Shown here in pieces: positions 32,383-42,545 of a stretch of DNA of 64,000 nt. The notes under the pieces are model-generated. The model had not been told where the DNA came from. It saw only the letters and a list, made by a program, of their open reading frames with translations, and searched no databases. Numbering within the stretch: the stretch's first letter is position 1; each line of letters opens with the position of its first letter. The position numbers and the translations under genes are program-made. Source of the DNA: Trinickia dabaoshanensis (GTDB lineage Bacteria > Pseudomonadota > Gammaproteobacteria > Burkholderiales > Burkholderiaceae); contig NZ_PNYA01000007.1 of NCBI RefSeq assembly GCF_002879885.1, positions 124,001-188,000 on the forward strand, given 5' to 3'.

Positions 32383-34563
32383 ATGAACATGACCGACCAC
32401 TATGGGCTGCGCGTCGACGCGGCGCTCAGCCAATTCATCGAACGCGAGGCGCTGCCGGGTACCGGCATCGACCCCCAGGCATTCTGGCAGGGCTTCGCCG
32501 CCCTCGTGCACGAGCTCGCCCCACGCAACCGTGCACTGCTCAGCGAACGTGACCGGCTGCAAACCGCGCTCGATGAATGGCACCGGGCCCATCCGGGTCC
32601 GGTGCGCGATCTGCGCGCGTACCGCGCGTTTCTCGAACAAATCGGCTATCTCGTCGCGGCGCCGGCCGCGGTGAAGGTCGGGACGGCCGATGTCGATAGC
32701 GAGATTTCGGAGCAGGCGGGCCCACAACTCGTCGTGCCGTTGTCGAACGCGCGCTATGCGCTGAACGCCGCGAATGCGCGCTGGGGCAGCTTGTACGACG
32801 CGCTGTACGGCACCGACGCCCTGCCCGAGGACGGCGGCGCGACGCGCGCCGGCGGCTATAACGCCGTGCGCGGCGCGCGCGTCATCGAATACGCACGCGC
32901 GTTCCTCGACCGCGCGGCGCCGCTTGCCGGTGCATCGCACCGCGACGCGACCGGCTACGCCGTGCGCGACGGCGCGCTCGTCGTGCGCACCGCCGCGGGC
33001 GAGGCGAGCCTGGCGTCGCCCGCCCAGTTCGCAGGCTATCAAGGCGAGCCCGCGGCGCCTTCGTCCGTTCTCTTGAAGCACCACGGCCTGCACATCGACA
33101 TCCGATTCGACGCGAACGCGCCGATCGGCAAAACCGATGCCGCGCACGTGAACGACGTGGTACTCGAAGCGGCGGTCACGACCATCATCGACTGCGAGGA
33201 TTCCGTCGCGGCCGTGGATGCGGCGGACAAAGTGGACTTGTATCGCAACTGGCTCGGACTCATGCAAGGAACGCTGACCGAGGAAGTGACGAAGGACGGC
33301 AAGACGTTCGTGCGCCGCTTGAACGAAGACCGCACGTACCATGCGCCCGACGGCGGCACGCTGAGCCTGCATGGCCGTTCGCTGCTGTTCGTGCGCAACG
33401 TCGGGCACTTGATGACGACGGGCGCCGTGCTCGATCGCGACGGCGGCGAAATTCCCGAGGGCATTCTCGACGCCGTCGTGACGACCTTGTGCGCGCTGCA
33501 CGACCGGCAAAACCGGCGCAACTCGCGCACCGGTGCGATCTACATCGTGAAGCCGAAGATGCACGGCCCCGCCGAAGCGGCGTTCGCCGACGAACTGTTC
33601 GCTCGCGTCGAAGCGCTTTACGGGCTGCCCGCGAATACGATCAAGATGGGGATCATGGACGAGGAGCGCCGCACGAGCGTGAACCTCGCCGCCTCGATCG
33701 CGGCGGCCGGCGCGCGCGTCGCGTTCATCAATACGGGCTTTCTCGATCGTACGGGCGACGAAATGCACTCGGCGATGGAGGCCGGGCCGATGTTGCGCAA
33801 GGGCGATATGAAAAGCTCGGCGTGGATCGCGGCCTACGAGCGCAACAACGTGCTGGTCGGCCTTTCGTGCGGCTTGCGCGGGCGCGCGCAGATCGGTAAG
33901 GGGATGTGGGCGATGCCCGATCTGATGCACGCGATGCTCGAGCAAAAGGGCGCGCAACTGCGTGCGGGAGCCAACACGGCTTGGGTGCCCTCGCCGACGG
34001 CGGCGACGCTGCACGCGCTCCATTATCACGAGGTCGATGTGCAGGCGGTGCAGCGCTCGCTCGAGCAAATCGACTACGCGAGCGAGCGCGATGCGCTGCT
34101 CGACGGCCTGTTGACCGTGCCCGTCGTCGAACGCGCGCAATGGAGCGATGAGGAGATTCGCAACGAGCTCGAGAACAACGCGCAGGGCATCCTCGGTTAC
34201 GTCGTCCGTTGGATCGACCAGGGCGTGGGCTGCTCGAAGGTGCCCGACATTCACAACGTCGGCTTGATGGAGGACCGCGCAACGCTGCGGATCTCGAGCC
34301 AGCACATCGCGAATTGGCTGCGCCATGGCGTCGTCACGCCCGAGTATGTCAAGGAGACGTTCGAGCGCATGGCGCTCGTCGTCGACAAGCAAAATGCCGG
34401 CGACCCGAATTACCGGCCGATGGCGCCCGACTATGCGGCGTCGCTGGCGTTCAAAGCGGCCTGCGCGCTGGCGTTCGAAGGCCGGACGCAGCCGAGCGGT
34501 TACACGGAGCCGTTGTTGCATCGATTCCGGCTCGAGTGCAAGCGCGCGTTGCAGGGCGGCTAG
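32383..34563 (+). CDS. glcB: Malate synthase G
   Basis: A 726-residue malate synthase G, the length usual for this isoform, condensing glyoxylate with acetyl-CoA to malate. Conserved parts include [61 protein letters not shown] and [17 protein letters not shown], which carry the metal and catalytic residues. The start at 32383 lies 41 bases after glcG. It completes the pathway from glycolate via glyoxylate to malate. Confidence 0.96.
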   Translation: MNMTDHYGLRVDAALSQFIEREALPGTGIDPQAFWQGFAALVHELAPRNRALLSERDRLQTALDEWHRAHPGPVRDLRAYRAFLEQIGYLVAAPAAVKVGTADVDSEISEQAGPQLVVPLSNARYALNAANARWGSLYDALYGTDALPEDGGATRAGGYNAVRGARVIEYARAFLDRAAPLAGASHRDATGYAVRDGALVVRTAAGEASLASPAQFAGYQGEPAAPSSVLLKHHGLHIDIRFDANAPIGKTDAAHVNDVVLEAAVTTIIDCEDSVAAVDAADKVDLYRNWLGLMQGTLTEEVTKDGKTFVRRLNEDRTYHAPDGGTLSLHGRSLLFVRNVGHLMTTGAVLDRDGGEIPEGILDAVVTTLCALHDRQNRRNSRTGAIYIVKPKMHGPAEAAFADELFARVEALYGLPANTIKMGIMDEERRTSVNLAASIAAAGARVAFINTGFLDRTGDEMHSAMEAGPMLRKGDMKSSAWIAAYERNNVLVGLSCGLRGRAQIGKGMWAMPDLMHAMLEQKGAQLRAGANTAWVPSPTAATLHALHYHEVDVQAVQRSLEQIDYASERDALLDGLLTVPVVERAQWSDEEIRNELENNAQGILGYVVRWIDQGVGCSKVPDIHNVGLMEDRATLRISSQHIANWLRHGVVTPEYVKETFERMALVVDKQNAGDPNYRPMAPDYAASLAFKAACALAFEGRTQPSGYTEPLLHRFRLECKRALQGG

Positions 34564-34572
34564 CAGGTGAAG

Positions 34573-34607
34573 CCGATGCGCCGCCTCTCGGGGCGGCGGC
34601 GCATCGG
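34573..34607 (+). terminator. Strong hairpin after malate synthase gene
   Basis: CCGATGCGCCGCC at 34573-34585 pairs perfectly with GGCGGCGCATCGG at 34595-34607 around a short loop, nine bases after the stop. No T run follows. It may end or attenuate transcription before the permease gene, which has its own leader. Confidence 0.55.
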
Positions 34608-34798
34608 CCGCGTCGCGCGTGTGGGATTTGCGCGCGACGCGAGAGTGGTTTGCCCCGCAGACGAAGCAACGCTAGCGTGCTTTCAATTCATCAGTAGTCC
34701 TACCCATCCTTGGAAGAATGGGTCGGCTCGAAGGCGTTGAATTGGAAGCGCGGCCATATCGGCACCGCTCGTCTTTACAACTATATCTTGGAGACATG

Positions 34799-36451
34799 AT
34801 GAATCCCACTGTGGCGCTTCCGCCCGGAACGGTGTACGCACAACCGCTTACACCCGTCGGGCACTCTCTATTGCTGTCGTTCCTCGTCGCGGCATTGCCG
34901 ATTGCCGTCGCGCTGGTCATGCTCGGCATCTTGCGCCGGCCGGCCTGGCAGGCCTCGCTCGCGGGCCTGATCGCCGGGCTCGTCATCGCGATCGGCCTGT
35001 GGGGGATGCCGGCGGGCCTGGCCCTCGACGCCGTCGGCGCCGGCATGGCGCTCGCGCTCGTGCCGGTCATGTGGATCGTCTTCAATGCGCTCCTGCTCTA
35101 CAACATCGCGGTGAAGACCGGGCGATTCGATCAGTTCCGGCAATGGATGCTCGATCATCTGCCCGACGACCGGCGCCTCGTCTTGCTCGTCGTCGCGTTC
35201 TCGTTCGGCTGCTTGCTGGAAGGCATTTCGGGCTTCGGCACGCCGGTGGCGATCACGAGTGCGCTTTTGATCGCGCTGGGCTTTCCTGCACTCGAAGCGC
35301 TCACCTTCACGCTGATCTTCAATACGGCGCCCGTTGCGTTCGGCGCGCTGGGGGTACCGATCACCGTGCTCGGCGCGGTGACGTCGCTGCATCCGGCCAC
35401 GCTCGGTGCGATGGTGGGCCGTCAGTTGCCGTTTTTCGCGCTCTTGCTGCCGTTTTACGTCGTTGGCGTCTATAGCGGCGTTCGTTCGATCGGCAAACTC
35501 TGGCCCGCGCTGCTCGTGTCGGGCGGTAGCTTCGCGCTGGCGCAATTCGTCACGTCGAACTACCTCAGCTATCAGTTGACCGACGTGCTCTCGTCGCTAA
35601 CCTCGCTGATCGTGACGATCGCCTTCCTGAAGGTTTGGCGTCCCGAGCCCGATCCGCAGTTCGCCATCGCCCGTAGCGGCGACACGCTCGTCGGCGTCGG
35701 CGCCGCGCAAAAACGCAGCGGCTGGGGCGGATGGCTGCCCTGGATCGTCGTGTCGGCCGTCGTGATTTTCTGGGTGCACGCGAACGTCGCGATGATCGGC
35801 GACGTGAAGATCAAGTGGCCGGGCCTGCACAACGCGGTGTTCGTCTCGCTGTACAACAAGCCTTATGCTGCGATCTGGGACTTCCAGCCGCTCGGAACGG
35901 GCACGGCGATCTTGCTGTCCGCGATCGTGACGGCGGCCCTCTCGCGGATGAGCGTGGGCGCATTCTTTTCCTGCATCGGCGCGACGTGGCGGCAAACGCG
36001 TATCGCCATCGTCACGGTGATGATGATCGTCGGCCTCGCGTACCTGCTGAACTACTCGGGCATGAGCTACACGCTCGGCACGGGTGTCGCGTCCACCGGC
36101 GCGCTGTTCCCGCTCGTGTCGGCCTCGCTCGGGTGGATCGCCGTGTTCTTGTCGGGTAGCGATACGTCGGGTAATGCGCTGTTCGGCAACCTGCAAGTCG
36201 TGGCGGCCCGGCAACTGGGCCTGGACCCCGTGCTGATGGCGGCGACGAATTCGTCGGGCGGCGTGATGGGCAAGATGATCTCGCCGCAAAACATCGCGAC
36301 GGGTGTCTCGACGACCGACCTCAAAGGCCAAGAGGGCGTGGTGTTCGCGCGCACGTTCTGGCACAGCGTGTTCTTGACGCTGCTGCTCGGCGTGCTCGTG
36401 TTCCTGCAACAGCACGTGTTGACGTGGATGATTCCTACCTTGCCGCAATAG
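34799..36451 (+). CDS. glcA: L-lactate permease family (LldP/GlcA) transporter, likely glycolate permease
   Basis: A 550-residue membrane protein of the LldP family with about 12-14 hydrophobic helices. The marks ISGFGTPVAITSALLIALGF, NTAPVAFGALGVPITVLG and NSSGGVMGKMISPQNIATG are typical. The family imports L-lactate and glycolate with protons; the place at the end of the glc genes supports glycolate. Two ATGs occur, at 34796 and 34799; the second has better spacing from TTGGAG. The gene lies 235 bases after malate synthase with a hairpin between. Confidence 0.92.
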   Translation: MNPTVALPPGTVYAQPLTPVGHSLLLSFLVAALPIAVALVMLGILRRPAWQASLAGLIAGLVIAIGLWGMPAGLALDAVGAGMALALVPVMWIVFNALLLYNIAVKTGRFDQFRQWMLDHLPDDRRLVLLVVAFSFGCLLEGISGFGTPVAITSALLIALGFPALEALTFTLIFNTAPVAFGALGVPITVLGAVTSLHPATLGAMVGRQLPFFALLLPFYVVGVYSGVRSIGKLWPALLVSGGSFALAQFVTSNYLSYQLTDVLSSLTSLIVTIAFLKVWRPEPDPQFAIARSGDTLVGVGAAQKRSGWGGWLPWIVVSAVVIFWVHANVAMIGDVKIKWPGLHNAVFVSLYNKPYAAIWDFQPLGTGTAILLSAIVTAALSRMSVGAFFSCIGATWRQTRIAIVTVMMIVGLAYLLNYSGMSYTLGTGVASTGALFPLVSASLGWIAVFLSGSDTSGNALFGNLQVVAARQLGLDPVLMAATNSSGGVMGKMISPQNIATGVSTTDLKGQEGVVFARTFWHSVFLTLLLGVLVFLQQHVLTWMIPTLPQ

Positions 36452-36465
36452 CGACCGGGCGGGCG

Positions 36466-37005
36466 TCAGCCCTCGCCGACGGCATCGCCGGATTCGATGA
36501 CGGGCACCGTCCGCACCGCCAGCGCACGCGCCGGCATATCCTTGAAGTTGCTCTCGATGTGGGCGCCGCCGAAGTTGCGGCCCCACGCCAGCAAACGCGA
36601 TTGCTCCGTGCTCGACCAATACCAGGCGGTTTCCTCGAATGTGTCGCGGATCGTTTGGTACATCACGTCGAGTTCTTGCCTGGACGGTAGATAGAAATCC
36701 TTGTGGCCGTCTCTTTCGTAGCCCGAGGCAAAGCGTGCCGCGTCATGGGCGTGCGCGAGTTGATGGCAATTGACGAGATCGCGCGTGTTCGATCGACCGT
36801 CGCCTTTATCGCGCGCGCCGCCCTCGACGTTGCCCGCGCCACCCCAAACGAGATCGACGGCTTCGTGCTCGCCGACGATCAACACGCGGGGCTCGTGACC
36901 TTCGTAGTCGGGGAGCACGCCGGCATACAAGCCGCCTTGCCCTTGCCAATATTCGCCGAGCGCCGGGGCGTCGGCGAGCCGCACGCCGTTGGAAACGTCG
37001 AACAC
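36466..37005 (-). CDS. DUF1566 (Lcl_C-like) domain protein, paralogue 1
   Basis: A 179-residue protein with one DUF1566-type domain: YWQGQGGLYAGVLPDYEGHE near the N-terminus, DGHKDFYLPSRQELDVMYQT and AWYWSSTEQSRLLAWGRNFG in the core, and a final ALAVRTVPV strand. The fold of the family is C-type-lectin-like in the Legionella Lcl adhesin. There is no signal peptide. A GTG at 37005 with AAAGGAG upstream is the best start. It is one of three intact paralogues and one broken copy within 7 kb. Function is unknown. Confidence 0.85.
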   Translation of the reverse strand: MFDVSNGVRLADAPALGEYWQGQGGLYAGVLPDYEGHEPRVLIVGEHEAVDLVWGGAGNVEGGARDKGDGRSNTRDLVNCHQLAHAHDAARFASGYERDGHKDFYLPSRQELDVMYQTIRDTFEETAWYWSSTEQSRLLAWGRNFGGAHIESNFKDMPARALAVRTVPVIESGDAVGEG

Positions 37006-37085
37006 ACTCTCTCCTTTCGATGACCGGAAACGAATCGCCCACGCTTTCGCGCGGGCCTGATTTGCGCGATGCGCGATGCGTGAAA

Positions 37086-37622
37086 TCAAGTGCCGGCAGG
37101 CTCGGCGGCGGACACCGGCAAAGAACGCACGGGCCGTGAGCGGCCGTCGATTTGCTTGAGCATCGCCGTCAATTCCAGATCGCCGAAATTGCGTCCGTAC
37201 GCGCTCATCCTCGATTTCTCGGTGCTCGACCAGTACCAATCGGTAGCGTCGAACGTATCGCGAATCGTTTCATACGCAAGATCGAGCTCGCGCTTGGACG
37301 GTAGGTAAAAATCGTCGTGTCCGTCTTTCTCGTAGGTCGCCGCGAATCGCGCGGCTTCGTGCACGTGTGAGGGTTGGCGGCATTCGGCCAGTTGTTCGGT
37401 GTTGCCCCGCCCGTAATCGCCGTTGCGCGCTCGCTCTTCCTGCGCGGCGACGCCGCCCCATCGCGCGCCTCCCATCTCGTCGGCCGCAAAGATCAGAAAG
37501 CGTGGCTGCGTGCCTTCGTAGTCGGGCATGATGCCCGCGTAGATACCGCCTTGTCCTTCCCAATACTGGCCAATGGCTGGTGCGTCGGCCAGCGTGAAAC
37601 GTCGTGTCGTCGCTTCGGTCAT
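37086..37622 (-). CDS. DUF1566 (Lcl_C-like) domain protein, paralogue 2
   Basis: A 178-residue paralogue of the neighbour downstream. It keeps YWEGQGGIYAGIMPDYEGTQ, DGHDDFYLPSKRELDLAYET and DWYWSSTEKSRMSAYGRNFG, and ends SRPVRSLPVS. AAGGAACG precedes the ATG at 37622. It starts 617 bases upstream of paralogue 1 in the same direction, with an 80-base gap between them, consistent with tandem duplication. No signal peptide is visible; the role is unknown. Confidence 0.85.
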   Translation of the reverse strand: MTEATTRRFTLADAPAIGQYWEGQGGIYAGIMPDYEGTQPRFLIFAADEMGGARWGGVAAQEERARNGDYGRGNTEQLAECRQPSHVHEAARFAATYEKDGHDDFYLPSKRELDLAYETIRDTFDATDWYWSSTEKSRMSAYGRNFGDLELTAMLKQIDGRSRPVRSLPVSAAEPAGT

Positions 37623-37722
37623 GGTGTGCGTTCCTTTTTGCGTGAGTCCGGGAATGGTTGGGCGGTGCCGGCTGTGCCGACGCCGCGCCGTCGCGTTCAA
37701 ATCTGTTTGCGCCCCTTAGCGA

Positions 37723-38003
37723 TCATGAGACATAGATTCGCCTCACCGCGCGAGCTTGGCCTGCCAGGGACTTGAACATGTGCCGCATTTCCATCCCGTT
37801 GAAATTGGCGCCCCGCGCGTTTTGAGCGGTGTTTTCGGTGCTGGACCAGTACCACTTGGAACGAGAAAATTCATCGGGGAGAGGTGATAGGACGAGGTGC
37901 CGGCGTAGTCAGGCATGATGCCTGCGTAGATTCCACCTTGCCCTTGCCAATATTCACCGATGGCGGGCGTGCCGGCGGCGGGATGCCGATTGAACTCGAT
38001 CAT
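37723..38003 (-). pseudogene. DUF1566 paralogue 3, internally deleted and frameshifted
   Basis: It begins properly with AAGGAG and an ATG at 38003, giving EYWQGQGGIYAGIMPDYAGT, the same opening as its intact paralogues. The frame then runs straight into the C-terminal part in another frame, where SKWYWSSTENTAQNARGANF and QARAVRRIYVS can be read to a stop at 37723. The middle (FYLPS region) is missing. A deletion of roughly 80 codons with frame loss explains this. Confidence 0.8.
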
Positions 38004-38344
38004 GGTTCGTACTCCTTACTTTTTACGGTTCGAAGAGGGCGTCGACTGATCGAGTAGGAAATTCCTTCCGATGACGAGGAGATCCGGCAATGAAATGCAG
38101 CGTCATTCCACGAGCGCACGCGACCTCCTTTTCGTCACTGCGAGACGTCGATGGCGGATATGCACCTTCGTTCGCCGACGGTGCCCCACCTATCCAGAAT
38201 CGATTCGGCGATCCTGCGGTACGTGGTGCGCCGCGCATCATGCGCCGCTAGGCGTGCGGCAGATCTTTTGTCTAAACTTTTAAGACCAGCGGCCGTTAGT
38301 ACATAGAGCACCCCGCTCCGATGCGTCATCGCCCCGGAGCGCTA
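38004..38344. other. Intergenic region without a recognisable gene
   Basis: Several short frames are open here but none has similarity that I can recognise or a convincing ribosome site. The right end must hold the promoter of the GGDEF-EAL gene; a pair of good hexamers was not found. Confidence 0.45.
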
Positions 38345-40276
38345 ATGCGCTGCACTCTCCTCGACATGCCCGATCAGTCGCCAAGTTCGACCGCAGCTCC
38401 TACCGCTTTACGGGCGGATGCCCCTCGTACGGGCGCCCGATTCGTGCGCCGCATCTATGTGCTGCGGCTGTTCGGCTTTGCGGTCGGCTTTTTTCCGCTC
38501 TTGATTTTGCTGCGCTCGCAGCATGCGGCGACGTGGGTGGTCGCCGCCGTCGCGATGGCCTGCTTCGTGTGGCCGCATGTGGCGTATCTACGGGTGCGTC
38601 ACGCGCCCAAGCCGCTCGAACGCGAGCGCTGGAACTTCATGGTCGATTCGATCAACGGCGGCTGGTTCGTCGCCGCGGTGCATTTCGCGCCGATCGCGAG
38701 TGTCGTGGTGTTTCTGATGTTCGCCATCGACAACATGGCGGCCGGCGGATGGCGGTTGTTCGGCGCGGGTTTGCTCGCCACCGCATTGGGGGCCACGTTC
38801 GGTGTGCTCGTCTTCGGCGGCCACATACAAAGCACAATGGATACCCATGCTGCGCTCGCCTGGGTGCCCGTCGTCATCGGTTATCCGCTCGTATTGGCGA
38901 AAACGACGTATGACGTTTACCTCAAGCTGACCGAGCGTTCTCACCGCCTGCGCGAGCTTAGCGAGCGCGACGGCCTCACGGGGTTGGCCAACCGCATGAC
39001 GATCACCGCCAAGCTGCAAGCGATGATCGCCCGCGCCGAACGCGTGCACGTCTTGTTCATCGATCTCGACGCGTTCAAGACCGTGAACGATGCGCTGGGG
39101 CACAACATCGGCGATCGATTGCTCGTTCAGGTGGCCAAGCGGCTCGCGGCTTGTATCGGTCACGACGATGTCGTCGCGCGCTACGGCGGCGACGAATTCG
39201 TCATCGTCAGCGAATCATGCGACGACGAAGCGCTGGCCGGGGCTGTCCTGCGTTCGCTGGCTCAGCCGGTCACCGTCGCGGGGCATGAGCTCGTCGTGGG
39301 AGCGAGCATCGGCATCAGCGCTTTTCCCGACGACGGCGCCGACGCCGAATCGCTGATCCGCGCGGCCGATATGGCCATGTACGTGGCCAAGGGGCGCGGG
39401 CGCAACTGCTTCGAGTTCTATCGGCACCGCATGCGCAGCGACGCCGACGCCCGGCTCAAATTGTCGGGGCGCCTCAGAAAAGCGATCGAGGGCGGGCAGT
39501 TGCATTTGAACTATCAGCCGCAGGTGGACATGCGTACCGGCGAGGTACGCGGGCTCGAAGCGCTCGTGCGGTGGCGCGACGAGGAGCATGGCATCGTGAG
39601 TCCGGTCGATTTCGTGGCGGTGGCCGAAGCATCGGGGCTAGTGACGGCGCTCGGCGAGTGGGTGCTGCGTGCCGCGTGCCAGCAGGCCGCGGTGTGGCGC
39701 GAGTTGCAACTCGTCCCGGTGCCCATCTCCGTCAACGTGTCTCCACTGCAATTGCAGCGTGCCGATATCGTCGCGACCTTCCAGCGCGTATTGCGCGAAA
39801 CCGGCACCGATCCCGCGTTGCTCGAACTCGAGGTGACCGAGACGGCGCTGATGAAAAATCCGGAGGCGTCGGCACGGCGCCTTGCGGAGTTTCGCCGCCT
39901 CGGCATGCGCGTGGCGATCGACGACTTCGGCATGGGTTACTCGAGCCTAGGTCAACTGCGGGCCTTACCGGTGGATCGCATCAAAATCGATCGGGCTTTC
40001 GTGCGGGGCATCGGCGCGGGTGATTCGGGCGCGATCGCGACGGCTGTCGTAACGCTCGCCAATGCGTTCGGGCTGGCCGTCATCGCGGAGGGCGTGGAGA
40101 CGCAAGCCCAACGCGCGTTTCTCGTCGGCCTCGGCTGCGTCGAGGCGCAAGGATTTCTCTTCAGCAAGCCGCTCGATGCCGATGCGGCCACGCGATTGTT
40201 GATGCAAGGCGCGGTATTGCCCGTGGCGACGGGCCACGAGCATCGCGGCCGGCATCGCGGCCTAGCGGCAATCTAA
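38345..40276 (+). CDS. MASE2-GGDEF-EAL cyclic di-GMP turnover protein
   Basis: About 643 residues. The N-terminal part (about 20-195) has MASE2-like membrane helices (RIYVLRLFGFAVGFFPLLIL, then the conserved WPHVAYLRVRH). The GGDEF domain has the intact active site RYGGDEFVI, but the inhibitory RxxD site is missing (GHDD instead). The EAL domain keeps its catalytic set: LEALVRW, EVTETALM, AIDDFGMGYSSL, IKIDRAFV and AEGVET. Both synthesis and hydrolysis of c-di-GMP are therefore possible. The ATG at 38345 after CGGAGCG is chosen; 38321 and 38366 are alternatives. It may influence the switch between motility and attachment. Confidence 0.9.
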   Translation: MRCTLLDMPDQSPSSTAAPTALRADAPRTGARFVRRIYVLRLFGFAVGFFPLLILLRSQHAATWVVAAVAMACFVWPHVAYLRVRHAPKPLERERWNFMVDSINGGWFVAAVHFAPIASVVVFLMFAIDNMAAGGWRLFGAGLLATALGATFGVLVFGGHIQSTMDTHAALAWVPVVIGYPLVLAKTTYDVYLKLTERSHRLRELSERDGLTGLANRMTITAKLQAMIARAERVHVLFIDLDAFKTVNDALGHNIGDRLLVQVAKRLAACIGHDDVVARYGGDEFVIVSESCDDEALAGAVLRSLAQPVTVAGHELVVGASIGISAFPDDGADAESLIRAADMAMYVAKGRGRNCFEFYRHRMRSDADARLKLSGRLRKAIEGGQLHLNYQPQVDMRTGEVRGLEALVRWRDEEHGIVSPVDFVAVAEASGLVTALGEWVLRAACQQAAVWRELQLVPVPISVNVSPLQLQRADIVATFQRVLRETGTDPALLELEVTETALMKNPEASARRLAEFRRLGMRVAIDDFGMGYSSLGQLRALPVDRIKIDRAFVRGIGAGDSGAIATAVVTLANAFGLAVIAEGVETQAQRAFLVGLGCVEAQGFLFSKPLDADAATRLLMQGAVLPVATGHEHRGRHRGLAAI

Positions 40277-40462
40277 CGCGCAGCCGCCTCTCGCACGGCG
40301 CGATTGCTGTGTTGCGTCACGTGAGAATTTCCAAGGGTGGTCCGCGGCATAAGCTGCGAATGCCTTTTGCGCCGCAGCAGCAAACGATCGGCGTTGCATC
40401 GCAGCAAGCCTGCGCGGCCGGTGCTTTCGAATGCTGCTTCTAGTGTCCCTCGTTATTTATCT

Positions 40463-40489
40463 TCAAGACGGGCAATCATCTGCCGATAG
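40463..40489 (+). promoter_or_regulatory. Sigma-28 (FliA)-type promoter of the chemoreceptor gene
   Basis: TCAAGACG at 40463-40470 and GCCGATAG at 40482-40489, 11 bases apart, closely match the flagellar sigma-28 consensus (-10 GCCGATAA). The receptor gene begins 41 bases downstream. This ties the receptor to the flagellar regulon headed by FlhDC. Confidence 0.7.
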
Positions 40490-40530
40490 ACAGTCTGATT
40501 CTTCGACTACCCCTTCTCGACAATAACTAG

Positions 40531-42444
40531 ATGAAAGCCCCCGCGTCCACTCAGACCCGCTTTACCATCGTCGCATGCGTCGCTTTCGCCGTTTTACTGA
40601 TTGCGACCTTTGCCGTGATCCGGCTATACGTGACCCCCAAGCTCGCCACGCTCGAGGGCAAGGTCATCGCCGCGAAGGTCGATCAAATCTCCATACGTAT
40701 CAGCGAACAACTGCGCCAAGTGGAAGCGCAACAGCGCAGCATCACACAGACGGTCGCACAACTCGACAGCGATCAGATCGATAAGTTGCTGCCCGCGCTC
40801 GTCGATCAGTACGGCGACCAAAACGTCTTCGGCGGCGGCATCTGGCCCTTGCCGAACAAGCGCGAAGCCGGCCGCGACAAGTTCAGCACCTTCTTCGCGC
40901 GCGATGCCCAGTCGGGGCAGCTCGCGGTGAACACGCATTGGAATTCGCCCGAGTCGCTCAACTACTGGGAACAGCCCTGGTACGAGAACGGCAAGACGGC
41001 GCCGAAGGGCCATTGCAAGTGGGCCAAGGCCTACCAGGACGACGCGAGCCCGCAGCCGCGCACCAACTGCGCGATGGCGATCTACAAGGGTGACGAGTTG
41101 TACGGCGTCGCCACGATCGACGTGACGCTCGGCTTCTTCAACCGTCTAGTGGCCGATATGGAGGAGAAGATCCATGGCCAGATCCTGATCGTCGAAGCCG
41201 ATGGGAAGATCGTCAGCAACAGCACGAAGATCCAAGGCAACATCGTCTTGAAGAACGTGTCGGACATCGCGCAAAGCTCGCCGATGGCCGCCGAGATTCA
41301 AAAGCTGTTGCCCGAGGTGCAATCGGGTGGCGAAGCGAGCGGCCGTTTCGATACGAACGACGGCGAGCAAACGCTCTTTCTGACGCCGATTCCCGGCAGC
41401 CCCTGGTTCATCGCCACGAGCGTGCCTTCTTCGATGCTGATGGCCAACAGCAACCGCATCCTCGCGGGGCTCGCTTCGGTGCAGGTGCCGGGGGCGATCG
41501 CGCTGCTCATCGTCATGATCGCCGGTATCCGGGCGTTCATGGGGCGGCTTGCCGCGCTCAAACGCAACATCGACGAACTCTCGGCCGGCGAAGCCGATCT
41601 CACGCGCCGTCTGCCGGAAACGGGCGGCAAGGAATTCGGCGCCGTGGCGCGTAGCCTGAATCGCTTCGTCGCTCGCCTGCAAGGCGTCGTGCAGGAAGTC
41701 GTGACGGGGGCCGCGTCGCTCGCGTCCGCCTCGCGCGAAATTTCCAGCGGCAACCAAGACCTGTCGGCGCGCACCGAAGCGCAAGCGGCGTCGCTGCAGG
41801 AGACGGCGGCTTCGATGGAAGAGATCACCGGCACGGTCAAGCAGAACGCCGAGAACGCGGGCGAAGCGAATGCGCTGGCGACCACGGCCTCCACGGCGGC
41901 CACGCGCGGCGGTGCAGTCATCGACGAGTTCGTCAAGACGATGAACTCGATCAACGAGTCGTCGCAAAAGGTCGTGGCGATCATCGGCGTGATCGACAGC
42001 ATTGCGTTCCAGACCAACATCCTCGCATTGAACGCGGCCGTGGAAGCGGCGCGCGCCGGCGAGCAAGGACGCGGGTTCGCGGTGGTCGCAAGCGAGGTGC
42101 GCAACCTGGCGCAGCGCGCGGCGGCGTCGGCCAAGGACATCAAGGCGTTGATCGCCGATTCGGCCGACAAGATCGAATCGGGCAGCGCGCTCGTCGGGCA
42201 GGCCGGTCAAACGATGAGCGACATCATCACCGCCACGACGAACGTCGCCTCCATCATGGGAGAGATCATGACGGCGAGCGGCGAGCAAAGCCGCGGTATC
42301 GAGCAGGTCAATCAAGCGATCGCACAACTCGATACGACCACGCAGCAAAACGCCGCGCTCGTCGAACAAGTGGCCGCCTCGGCCCGATCGATGCAAGATC
42401 AGACGGGGACGTTGTCGGGCGTCGTCGGCGCGTTCAAGGTGTAA
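40531..42444 (+). CDS. Methyl-accepting chemotaxis protein with a Cache-type sensor
   Basis: A 637-residue chemoreceptor. One membrane helix lies at about 10-32, a dCache-like periplasmic sensor at 35-305 (with [19 protein letters not shown]), a second helix at about 308-330, HAMP, and a signalling domain. The hairpin tip [20 protein letters not shown] is intact. There is no C-terminal CheR/CheB docking pentapeptide. The Cache segment suggests that small organic acids or amines are sensed, without a specific ligand. It is expressed from a sigma-28-type promoter. Confidence 0.93.
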   Translation: MKAPASTQTRFTIVACVAFAVLLIATFAVIRLYVTPKLATLEGKVIAAKVDQISIRISEQLRQVEAQQRSITQTVAQLDSDQIDKLLPALVDQYGDQNVFGGGIWPLPNKREAGRDKFSTFFARDAQSGQLAVNTHWNSPESLNYWEQPWYENGKTAPKGHCKWAKAYQDDASPQPRTNCAMAIYKGDELYGVATIDVTLGFFNRLVADMEEKIHGQILIVEADGKIVSNSTKIQGNIVLKNVSDIAQSSPMAAEIQKLLPEVQSGGEASGRFDTNDGEQTLFLTPIPGSPWFIATSVPSSMLMANSNRILAGLASVQVPGAIALLIVMIAGIRAFMGRLAALKRNIDELSAGEADLTRRLPETGGKEFGAVARSLNRFVARLQGVVQEVVTGAASLASASREISSGNQDLSARTEAQAASLQETAASMEEITGTVKQNAENAGEANALATTASTAATRGGAVIDEFVKTMNSINESSQKVVAIIGVIDSIAFQTNILALNAAVEAARAGEQGRGFAVVASEVRNLAQRAAASAKDIKALIADSADKIESGSALVGQAGQTMSDIITATTNVASIMGEIMTASGEQSRGIEQVNQAIAQLDTTTQQNAALVEQVAASARSMQDQTGTLSGVVGAFKV

Positions 42445-42509
42445 CGCTTCATTCGCTCGATATCGATGCCGCCCGCGATGGGCGGCATCGAACGCGGCCA
42501 CGCTCAGCG

Positions 42510-42545
42510 CGATTTACACGATTTACGCGATCTACGCGATCTACG
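42510..42545. repeat. Four 9-base tandem repeats
   Basis: CGATTTACA, CGATTTACG, CGATCTACG and CGATCTACG follow one another at 42510-42545. The last copies contain the stop codon of the minus-strand DUF1566 gene. The array may affect its 3' end or simply be slippage. Confidence 0.7.

Noticed and set aside
32323-34521. Open frame of 732 codons antisense to malate synthase
   Set aside because: The sense strand is malate synthase G at full length; the antisense translation has no recognisable domain.
36466-38003. CRISPR-like array among the repeated DUF1566 genes
   Set aside because: The repetition is gene-level paralogy with long units, not short repeats with spacers; no CRISPR or cas gene was seen in the window.
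38135-38329. Minus-strand frame of 64 codons
   Set aside because: Low support: no ribosome site, no family, and it sits in a region of several overlapping short frames.
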